Shown: piece after piece, positions 5,768-10,721 of the stretch
How positions within the stretch are numbered: position 1 is the first letter of the stretch
How the letters are laid out: the number at the start of each line of letters is the position of its first letter
NCBI GenBank assembly: GCA_900758885.1
Contig: CAAETD010000119.1
Location: 1 to 10,721, forward strand
DNA length: 10,721 nt
Direction of reading: 5' to 3'
DNA from: an uncultured Collinsella sp.
Lineage (GTDB): Bacteria; Actinomycetota; Coriobacteriia; Coriobacteriales; Coriobacteriaceae
Position numbers and translations under genes: made by a program
Notes under the pieces: model-generated
The model's database searches: none
What the model was told of the DNA's origin: nothing
The model's input: the letters and a program-made list of their open reading frames with translations, nothing else

Positions 5768-6670
5768 TTAGTTGGCATGGATGATGCGGTTGAGCTCGTC
5801 GAGGTATTGCTGCAAGAGGGAAGAGGGCTTGCGCTCGTTGTGCATGATATAGCCTACGTGCATCGTTGGGGCGTCTGCTAACGGGATCGATGCCATACCC
5901 CATTGCATTTCATTGGAGAGGACACCGGTCGACAGGGTGTAACCGTTCGACGTGATAAGTTAGTTAGTAAGTGTTCCGCGGTCCGAGATTCGTATGTTGC
6001 GGTCGCAAGGGATATAGCTAAAAGGTTCCTCGGCGTAATAGAAGGAGTTTGAGGTTCCCTGCTCAAAGCTGTAGCGCGTATAGGGTGTAAGGTCGGCAAG
6101 GGACAGCTGAGGGCGGCGTGCGAGCGGGTGGCGCTCGCTAACGAAGACGTGGACCGTCGCGTCGAAGAGGGGATGGAAGCTTGCGCGGGCATCGGCGAAG
6201 GCTTTCTGCAGAACGCGGGCGTTAAAGTCATCCAGATACAGAATGCCGATATCGCTGCGAAATGCGCGGACGTCATCGATGATCTGCGATGTGGTGGTCT
6301 CGCGCATGATGAACTCGAACTTGCTGTCGCGGCAGCGCTCGACCACGTTGACAAAGGCCTCGACCGAAAAGGCGTAGTGCTGGGCGGAAATGGCGAGGCA
6401 GGCTTGCGGGGTGCCGCCGTCCTCGTAGCGCGCCTCGAGCATGTCGGCCTGCTCTACGACCTGGCGCGCATAGCCCAAAAGCTCGGTGCCGTCGTTGGTG
6501 AGCGTGACGCCGCGGCTGGAGCGCGTGAAGATCTCCAGGTGGAGTTCCTGCTCCAGGCTTTTGACGGCGTTTGAGATGTTGGACTGAGCGGTATAGAGGC
6601 GCTGAGCTGCGGCGTTGATTGAGCCGGACTCTGCCACGGCGATCAGAAAACGAAGCTGCTGGAGGGTCAT
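5768..6670 (-). pseudogene. LysR-type regulator interrupted by one in-frame stop
   Basis: The frame encodes a typical LysR-type transcriptional regulator of about 300 codons: winged-helix domain at residues 1-60 (MTLQQLRFLIAVAESGS, AAAQRLYTAQSNISNAVKSLE), then a two-lobed effector-binding domain. Codon 237 (5962-5960) is TAA, giving a 236-residue product that ends DRGTLTN. The same frame then continues with clear family sequence (LITSNGYTLSTGVLSNEMQWG to a stop at 5768-5770). Homologues often read NLL here, so a single TTA-to-TAA change would explain it; this is a nonsense mutation, not a frameshift. The start at 6670 follows AAAGGAC. Loss of the last 63 codons should disrupt effector binding, though the DNA-binding domain remains. 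It is divergent from metY, which it probably controlled. A sequencing or assembly error is the main alternative. Confidence 0.85.
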
Positions 6671-6689
6671 CGGCGCCGTCCTTTCGAGC

Positions 6690-6710
6690 GTTATCTGCAA
6701 AACCGATAAC
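6690..6710. promoter_or_regulatory. LysR box: GTTATC-N9-GATAAC
   Basis: A perfect 6-bp inverted repeat with a 9-base spacer contains ATC-N9-GAT and hence the T-N11-A core known for LysR-type recognition sites. It lies between the LysR and metY genes, centred near 6700, about 66 bases upstream of the predicted metY transcript start. That is the usual location of a LysR recognition site. It also lies just upstream of the LysR start, so autorepression is plausible. Confidence 0.65.
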
Positions 6711-6730
6711 AGGTTAGCGCTTTTAAGTGA

Positions 6731-6759
6731 TTGACCGAGCGAAACAATGCTCGTACTAT
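6731..6759 (+). promoter_or_regulatory. metY promoter with a dyad in the spacer
   Basis: TTGACC (6731-6736) and TACTAT (6754-6759) are spaced by exactly 17 bases, giving a predicted transcript start near 6766. The spacer holds an inverted repeat, CGAGC-N8-GCTCG (6736-6753), filling the gap between the two boxes. This could be the activator-binding site of the LysR protein or a separate operator. Confidence 0.6.
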
Positions 6760-6776
6760 TCAAAACACACAAAGGC

Positions 6777-6888
6777 GGTAGGTAATTAAACCGACCACGA
6801 AACCGGGATGCGAAAGGAGGCCCGCATATGAATTGCTTACCAAGACGAATGCCGGGCTCCTGTTTGCGCCCGTCGGCGTGATCAGGAG
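6777..6888 (+). promoter_or_regulatory. Structured metY leader RNA, candidate attenuator or switch
   Basis: Three helices are visible. P1: 6777-6787 pairs with 6831-6841 over 11 bp including two G-U pairs. P2: ATGCG (6808-6812) pairs with CGCAT (6823-6827), with the leader Shine-Dalgarno AAAGGAGG in its loop. P3: 6857-6862 with 6883-6888 (CTCCTG/CAGGAG), continuing after one T-T mismatch as 6864-6870 with 6875-6881 around a CGTC loop. The CTCCT of P3 could instead pair with AGGAG in the leader ribosome site (6815-6819) or with the metY one (6933-6937), so alternative folds are possible. AAACCG is repeated directly at 6788 and 6800. From 6889 to 6930 the RNA is C/U- and A/U-rich and appears unstructured. 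I recognise no known riboswitch class: there is no SAM-I core and no T-box. Confidence 0.5.
6828..6881 (+). CDS. 17-residue leader peptide upstream of metY
   Basis: The peptide reads MNCLPRRMPGSCLRPSA. Its ATG is preceded by AAAGGAGG (6813-6820) at an ideal 7-base spacing, one of the strongest ribosome sites in the window. It lies wholly within the predicted metY leader, between the promoter at 6731-6759 and the metY ribosome site at 6932. It holds two cysteines (codons TGC at 6834 and TGT at 6861) and four arginines, with a PRR motif. Codons 2-5 form the right arm of helix P1, and codons 10-17 plus the stop lie in helix P3, so ribosome position would decide which helices form. Cysteine-containing leader peptides upstream of sulfur-assimilation genes are known in other actinobacteria; homology to those is not shown here. 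Confidence 0.6.
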   Translation: MNCLPRRMPGSCLRPSA

Positions 6889-6943
6889 ACAGCGACTTAC
6901 TTCTCTCTAATTAATTTACTTTTGTTCGATCAAGGAGATCATC

Positions 6944-8254
6944 ATGAGCCAGTTCATCAACAACCCCGAGCACACCTTTGGTTTCGATACCCTGCAGCTT
7001 CACGTTGGCCAGGAGAGCGCCGATCCCGCATCCGACTCCCGCGCCGTGCCTATCTACCAGACCACGAGCTATGTGTTCCGCAACTCCCAGCACGCCGCCG
7101 ACCGCTTTGGTCTTGCCGACGCCGGTAACATCTACGGCCGTCTGACCAACTCCACCCAGGGCGTCTTCGAGGACCGTATCGCCGCACTCGAGGGTGGCGT
7201 GGCAGGTCTCGCCGTCGCCTCCGGTGCTGCTGCCATCACCTATACCCTGCAGGCTCTTGCTCAGGCCGGTGACCATGTGGTTGCCCAGAAGACCATCTAC
7301 GGTGGCTCCTACAACCTGCTAGAGCATACGCTCTCCCAGTTTGGCGTCGAGACCACGTTTGTCGACGCTCATAACCTGGAAGAGGTCGAGGGGGCCATCA
7401 AGGACAACACCACGGCCATCTATCTCGAGACGCTCGGCAACCCCAACTCCGACATCCCCAACATCGACGCCATCTCCGAGATCGCCAAGAAGCACGGTCT
7501 GCCGGTTGTCGTCGACAACACCTTCGGCACCCCGTATCTGTTCCGTCCGCTGGAGCATGGTGCCAACATCGTCGTCCACTCCGCAACCAAGTTCATCGGC
7601 GGCCACGGCACCTCGCTGGGCGGTGTGATCGTGGACGGCGGTAACTTCGATTGGAAGGCGAGTGGAAAGTACGCCCAGATCGCTGAGCCCAACCCCTCCT
7701 ACCACGGCGTCTCGTTTGCCGAGGCTGCCGGTCCCGCCGCCTTCGCAACCTATGTCCGCGCTATCCTGCTGCGTGACGAGGGCGCCTGCATCAGCCCGTT
7801 CAACGCCTGGGTCCTGCTCCAGGGCACCGAGACTCTGTCGCTGCGCGTTGACCGTCATGTCGAGAATACCAAGAAGGTCGTTGAGTTCCTGACCGGTGAC
7901 AGCCATGTTGCCAAGGTGAACCACCCGAGCCTGCCTGAGCACCCCGACCATGAGCTCTACAAGCAATATTTCCCCAACGGCGGTGCCTCGATCTTTACCT
8001 TTGAGATTAAGGGTGGCCAGGAGGCCGCCTGGAAGTTCATCGATCATCTGCAGGTGTTCTCGCTGCTCGCCAACGTGGCCGACGTCAAGTCGCTCGTCGT
8101 GCACCCGGCTACCACCACGCACTCCCAGCTCTCTGCCGAGGAGCTCGCCGAGCAGAACATCACGTCCTCCACGATCCGTCTTTCCATTGGTACCGAGAAT
8201 GCCGAGGATATCATTTGGGATCTGAAGCAGGCCTTCGCCGCGCTGGACGAGTAA
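6944..8254 (+). CDS. metY: O-acetylhomoserine sulfhydrylase (PLP enzyme)
   Basis: The 436-residue cytosolic enzyme is a Cys/Met-metabolism PLP protein (fold type I), of the O-acetylhomoserine aminocarboxypropyltransferase group that makes homocysteine, or methionine, from O-acetylhomoserine and sulfide or a thiol. Visible features are DTLQLHVGQ at the start, YGRLTNST (Y64), the glycine-rich ASGAAAITY, VVDNTFGTPYL with the cofactor-binding D191, and SATKFIGGHGT with the Schiff-base lysine K216. The length, about 430 rather than about 390 residues, and the insert around PSYHGVSFAEAAGPAAF favour MetY over MetB/MetC. AAGGAG at 6932-6937 precedes the ATG by 6 bases. Codon use is strongly biased to C-ending codons, more than in neighbouring genes, suggesting high expression. 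Control is probably by the divergent LysR protein and the leader RNA. Confidence 0.95.
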   Translation: MSQFINNPEHTFGFDTLQLHVGQESADPASDSRAVPIYQTTSYVFRNSQHAADRFGLADAGNIYGRLTNSTQGVFEDRIAALEGGVAGLAVASGAAAITYTLQALAQAGDHVVAQKTIYGGSYNLLEHTLSQFGVETTFVDAHNLEEVEGAIKDNTTAIYLETLGNPNSDIPNIDAISEIAKKHGLPVVVDNTFGTPYLFRPLEHGANIVVHSATKFIGGHGTSLGGVIVDGGNFDWKASGKYAQIAEPNPSYHGVSFAEAAGPAAFATYVRAILLRDEGACISPFNAWVLLQGTETLSLRVDRHVENTKKVVEFLTGDSHVAKVNHPSLPEHPDHELYKQYFPNGGASIFTFEIKGGQEAAWKFIDHLQVFSLLANVADVKSLVVHPATTTHSQLSAEELAEQNITSSTIRLSIGTENAEDIIWDLKQAFAALDE

Positions 8255-8275
8255 GGCGACTTGTGCAAGGACCCC

Positions 8276-8304
8276 TTGCGACTCGATAGGTATAACTGTA
8301 TAAA
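8276..8304 (+). promoter_or_regulatory. Promoter-like sequence just before the metY terminator
   Basis: TTGCGA (8276-8281) and TATAAA (8299-8304) are spaced by 17 bases, with an AT-rich patch unusual for this DNA. A transcript starting near 8311 would enter the terminator hairpin within a few bases, giving an RNA of about 45 nt or, by read-through, the long 5' leader of the next gene. Confidence 0.35.
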
Positions 8305-8314
8305 ATGCCTGCTC

Positions 8315-8355
8315 AAGGCGCCTGTGCGAACAATGGTTGCACAGGCGCCTTTTTT
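8315..8355 (+). terminator. Intrinsic terminator of metY
   Basis: AAGGCGCCTGTGC (8315-8327) pairs perfectly with 8339-8351 over 13 bp, followed by a run of T to 8355. It lies 60 bases after the metY stop and is one of the two clearest terminators here. Confidence 0.92.
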
Positions 8356-8566
8356 GCATAGAGAGGGCGCAAAAACAGGGTTTTTGACACGCTTTATGCA
8401 TTCGAGTTGTGGAAAACTCCTGTTGAGAGGATGTGAGTTTTACGCAATTGACGTGCGCCTTTTAAGTAAAACCGCAGGTCGCGATTTGCTCGGGGTACTA
8501 TGCAGCGCGATCGAATCACACGCAGCTCAAACGCAGCAAAAACGCACTACGGAGGTTTCCAACTAC
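8356..8566 (+). other. Long 5' region of the secreted-protein gene
   Basis: Together with 8255-8355 this makes a gene-free stretch of about 310 bases. It holds a perfect -35 (TTGACA, 8384-8389) with no good -10, a TACTAT at 8496-8501 with no good -35, and an inverted repeat AAAACTC (8413-8419) / GAGTTTT (8435-8441), with GAGTT at 8404-8408 as a competing partner for AACTC. An open frame runs through it in phase with the next gene but contains the metY terminator and has no ribosome site, so I do not call it coding. No known riboswitch was recognised. Confidence 0.4.
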
Positions 8567-9343
8567 ATGAGGATTGATTCACGAAAACCGAAAGCCGCCG
8601 CCCTTTCCGCCGCTCTGACCGTGGCACTTTTGGCGGGCGCCGGTGCAACTGATGCCCACGCCGCAACACTGTCCGATACGGTTGGATCTACGCCGTCCGA
8701 GACGACGCTGGTGCAGCCCGTTGACTATCGCGGCGATGGTTATGGTTCCATGCAGGAGTGGAACGCCTCGATGGAGGCCAAGCGCGATTCCCTGGAGATG
8801 CGCGCTCAGATCATCATGAACATGTACGGTGACTATGCCACCGATGACGAGCGCGCTGTGCTGCAGGGCTGTATCGATGGCGCGGGCAGCCTGTTGACGA
8901 TGGGGGAGGTCGACGCGAAGTCGACCGAGCTCGATGAGCTGCGCACTGCGCTTGAGGATGCCAAGCGCGAAGCGCTCGAGGCTGCTGCCGCCGAGGCGGA
9001 GTCTGCCGAGGCCGCCCAGGCTTCGTACTACAACGCCGGTTACACTTCGTCCTACGCGTCTGCCGCGTCCTGCGCGAACGGATCGGGCCTGACGCGCTCT
9101 ACGGGTGTCAATAACTACAACGGGCGCCGCGAGACCTATTACAGCAGCAATGTGCTTTATCACTATCGCACGGGCGAATGGACTCAGGATTCTGAGGGCT
9201 TTTGGCGCGATTCCGACGGCTATTACGTTGTTGCCGCGGGCGATATGGCCCAGGGCTCGACCTTTACGGGCTCCAAGGGTGATTGCAAGGTCTATGACTC
9301 CGGCTGCGCTGCCGGAACCACCGACTACTACACCGGTTGGTAA
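8567..9343 (+). CDS. Secreted protein with a C-terminal 3D-type barrel domain
   Basis: The 258-residue protein has a clear signal peptide: basic MRIDSRKPK, a hydrophobic core at about residues 11-25, and probable cleavage after AHA (30-32). Residues 60-150 are helical and end in an Ala/Glu-rich stretch (ALEDAKREALEAAAAEAESAEAAQ), a likely coiled coil or linker, followed by a Tyr/Ser-rich spacer. Residues 174-258 resemble 3D-type double-psi barrel domains of Gram-positive wall proteins. The three family aspartates are apparent as D226, D244 (VYDSGCAAG) and D253, and C240/C247 could form a disulfide. It probably acts on or binds peptidoglycan; catalysis is not certain. GGAGG (8551-8555) is 11 bases before the ATG, a long spacer. 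It has its own terminator and appears monocistronic. Confidence 0.8.
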   Translation: MRIDSRKPKAAALSAALTVALLAGAGATDAHAATLSDTVGSTPSETTLVQPVDYRGDGYGSMQEWNASMEAKRDSLEMRAQIIMNMYGDYATDDERAVLQGCIDGAGSLLTMGEVDAKSTELDELRTALEDAKREALEAAAAEAESAEAAQASYYNAGYTSSYASAASCANGSGLTRSTGVNNYNGRRETYYSSNVLYHYRTGEWTQDSEGFWRDSDGYYVVAAGDMAQGSTFTGSKGDCKVYDSGCAAGTTDYYTGW

Positions 9344-9371
9344 TCTGCCATAAGCAAAATAGGCACATGAT

Positions 9372-9424
9372 GGGCGGACGTCTTTACTGAGCTTTTAGGC
9401 AACGTAAAGCCGCCCGTTCTTTAT
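9372..9424 (+). terminator. Terminator of the secreted-protein gene
   Basis: GGGCGG (9372-9377) and CTTTAC (9382-9387) pair with the contiguous GTAAAGCCGCCC (9404-9415), leaving a 4-base bulge (acgt) on the left and a 16-base loop. GTTCTTTAT follows. Total pairing is 12 bp, with a moderately T-rich tail. Confidence 0.7.
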
Positions 9425-9532
9425 GCTCGTTTGAGTTAACAGAGCCCTTACCGTGGCGGTACGCTGGGCGTATGGATGCGGGGCACACTAGTTCATGAGA
9501 AATAAGGTCTTTCTCTTGGAAGAAGTGGTCTT

Positions 9533-9739
9533 GTGAATGCTCGAGATATTGCCGTTGCTGCCGTCGCGTTGATGCTCGGCTGCCTTGGTCCCACAGTCGC
9601 GCTCGTCGCGGGCATGCAGGGGACATGCGGGACTGCTCCTATCGTGGTCGGCGCGCTGATCGCGGCCGCACTGCTGGGAAGCGCGGGCGTGGTTCTTTGC
9701 CGCGACGATGAGGACGAGGTGCCGGGGTCGCAACGTTAA
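9533..9739 (+). CDS. Small two-helix membrane protein, unknown function
   Basis: This 68-residue hypothetical protein has two hydrophobic segments, about residues 7-28 (AVAAVALMLGCLGPTVALVAGM) and 36-56 (PIVVGALIAAALLGSAGVVLC as far as C56), joined by a short turn with a cysteine. It ends in a charged tail (RDDEDEVPGSQR). This is a hairpin membrane protein with a likely cytoplasmic acidic C-terminus. The GTG start at 9533 is the best available; upstream GGAAGAAG is a fair but distant ribosome site. I recognise no family. It stands alone between two terminators, so it needs its own promoter, for which I saw no convincing match. A 13-bp palindrome, TACCG-tgg-CGGTA, lies upstream at 9449-9461. 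Coding potential rests on the membrane pattern and isolation. Confidence 0.55.
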   Translation: MNARDIAVAAVALMLGCLGPTVALVAGMQGTCGTAPIVVGALIAAALLGSAGVVLCRDDEDEVPGSQR

Positions 9740-9776
9740 CTGTTGTGAGATCGGCCGCCGGTCATAGACGAAGATG

Positions 9777-9815
9777 AAAACCGCCGCAGGGGAAAGGTTC
9801 CCTTGCGGCGGTTTT
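9777..9815. terminator. Bidirectional intrinsic terminator
   Basis: An 18-bp stem (9777-9794 with 9798-9815; one G-T pair) closes on a 3-base loop, with AAAA at the left foot and TTTT at the right. It lies between the convergent small membrane protein gene and the reductase gene and would end transcripts from both sides. Confidence 0.93.
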
Positions 9816-9848
9816 GCTGTTAAGGCTGTTGAATGCGGCGCGTTGGCG

Positions 9849-10721
9849 CTACCAGCTTTTCTCGATATCGCGGATGCGCCGATAGAGCCACTCGTTTTGC
9901 GGTGCCTGGATATCGTGTTTGGCTGCGAGGCGGCAGATGGTGCCCGCGAACTCATCAACCTCGGTTTTGCGCCTTGCGATGCGGTCTTGAGCCATCGAGG
10001 GCATACCGGCGGGGTCGATTCCCTCGATGAGGTGCACCATTTGCGTCAGGTCTGCCTCGGTCAGTTCAACGCCCTCGGCGTTGGCGACCGCAAGCGTTTC
10101 GCGCATGGCGGAAACAAAGCAGCGACGCTGCTCGGAGCCCGGCTCCGTGGCGCTTCCGTAGGTCCCGCCGTAGGCCATGCAGGTCTGGTTGATGCCGTCG
10201 TTGAGCATGAGTTTTGCCCACATGCGGTGGGCGATGTCGTCCTCGACGGTATGGGCGATGCCGCAGCGCGTATAGAGCTCGTCGATCGCGGTGATGGTTG
10301 CGGGGTTCGTGCCGGCCGCCGCGCCAAAGCGGATTTCGCCCGCATTGGTAAAGGTGAGCGCGCCGTTGAGAAACACGGCGTCCATGCCCTGGCAGATACC
10401 AAGAACGGTATGCTCCCAGCCAAAGCGTTCGGCAATCTTTTGCTCGCTCGTAATGCCGTTGCACAGCGAGGCGATGAGCGTGTTGGGTCCCACGACGCGC
10501 TCCATAGTCTTGAGTGCTTGGTCGAGACCGGTGGTCTTGACTGTCAGGATGACCAGATCGGCGGGCGTCGCCTCGCTGGCACGGACGGACGTGAGATCGC
10601 AGGGCTTGCCGTTGACGGTGAGCGCGTCGTTCGCATGACGCTCAAAACGGGCATCATCCATGACGTATTCGACGGCGTCGTTGCCGAGCGCCCGGGCGAT
10701 CATGCTGCCGTAGAGCAGGCC
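9849..10721 (-). CDS. Ketopantoate reductase (ApbA/PanE) family protein, 5'-truncated by window
   Basis: The reading frame stays open to the window edge; visible sequence starts GLLYGSMIARALG, so the N-terminal GxGxxG strand of the Rossmann fold lies outside. Counting from the ATG at 10703 (not the real start), the catalytic pattern of E. coli PanE is conserved: K56 (LTVKTT), N82 (CNG), K164-N168-N172 (WAKLMLNDGIN), S236 and E248 (PSMAQD...KTEVDEFAG). The family reduces 2-dehydropantoate to pantoate with NADPH in coenzyme A synthesis, but it includes paralogues acting on other 2-keto acids, so I give no symbol. The C-terminal helical domain is complete and ends EKSW. A bidirectional terminator lies 33 bases past the stop. 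Confidence 0.88.
   Translation of the reverse strand, partial: GLLYGSMIARALGNDAVEYVMDDARFERHANDALTVNGKPCDLTSVRASEATPADLVILTVKTTGLDQALKTMERVVGPNTLIASLCNGITSEQKIAERFGWEHTVLGICQGMDAVFLNGALTFTNAGEIRFGAAAGTNPATITAIDELYTRCGIAHTVEDDIAHRMWAKLMLNDGINQTCMAYGGTYGSATEPGSEQRRCFVSAMRETLAVANAEGVELTEADLTQMVHLIEGIDPAGMPSMAQDRIARRKTEVDEFAGTICRLAAKHDIQAPQNEWLYRRIRDIEKSW

Noticed and set aside
5954..5978. Frameshift by duplication of ACTA as the cause of the LysR stop
   Set aside because: Removing one ACTA unit changes the frame, but the downstream sequence is correct LysR in the existing frame, so a substitution or a 3-base change fits better.
6857..6888. P3 hairpin as an intrinsic terminator
   Set aside because: It is strong enough, but no T-run follows; the downstream sequence is acagcgacttacttc, so it fits a switch or ribosome-gating role better.
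6777..6943. Known SAM riboswitch or T-box ahead of metY
   Set aside because: The SAM-I core and the T-box AGGGTGG sequence are both absent; I could not match it to any class from memory.
7319..8401. 360-codon minus-strand open frame antisense to metY
   Set aside because: It is an antisense shadow of a highly biased gene and contains the metY terminator; its Gly/Val/Leu-rich product resembles no family.
8384..8412. TTGACA-based promoter for the secreted-protein gene
   Set aside because: The -35 is perfect, but no -10-like hexamer occurs at a 16-18 base spacing.
8261..8566. N-terminal extension of the secreted protein, 102 codons upstream of the ATG at 8567
   Set aside because: The open frame crosses the metY terminator, has no ribosome site, and would bury the clear signal peptide inside the protein.

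Overview
The window looks like chromosomal DNA of a high-GC Gram-positive gut actinomycete. My best guess is Coriobacteriia, Collinsella-like. This is inferred from base composition, strong GGAGG-type ribosome binding sites, and gene style such as the secreted 3D-barrel protein; nothing here proves the genus. No phage, transposase, CRISPR array, tRNA or rRNA is visible. The genes are mostly ordinary metabolic and housekeeping genes, so the most unusual content lies in regulatory and intergenic DNA.

Layout. 1-1060: an M19 zinc dipeptidase on the minus strand, with a hairpin past its stop. 1061-2247: a divergent promoter region, then a tight two-gene plus-strand operon of a SlyD-like FKBP prolyl isomerase and a UreE-like metallochaperone, closed by a 14-bp hairpin. 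2273-3070: a Cof-type HAD phosphatase on plus. 3067-3151: a long imperfect palindrome that carries the stop codons of both converging genes. 3148-5668: a minus-strand cluster reading rnhA, a Gfo/Idh/MocA oxidoreductase, an acylphosphatase, and a PerR-type Fur regulator. 5768-6670: a LysR-type regulator broken by one in-frame TAA. 6671-6943: a dense control region. 6944-8254: metY (O-acetylhomoserine sulfhydrylase), ending at a strong terminator. 8567-9343: a secreted 3D-domain protein. 9533-9739: a two-helix small membrane protein. 9849-10721: a ketopantoate reductase-family protein cut by the window edge.

How the parts fit. The richest locus is LysR/metY. An ATC-N9-GAT type LysR box lies about 66 bases upstream of the predicted metY start site, and a TTGACC-N17-TACTAT promoter follows it. 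The predicted leader RNA of about 178 nt encodes an unannotated 17-residue peptide (MNCLPRRMPGSCLRPSA) behind a perfect Shine-Dalgarno. Its first codons form one arm of an 11-bp helix, and its end lies in a second long hairpin. This suggests two control layers for sulfur assimilation: a LysR regulator, now probably inactive, and a leader-peptide or RNA-structure switch.

The FKBP/UreE-like pair is the second point of interest, because SlyD and UreE are both nickel-handling families and no urease gene is present in the window.
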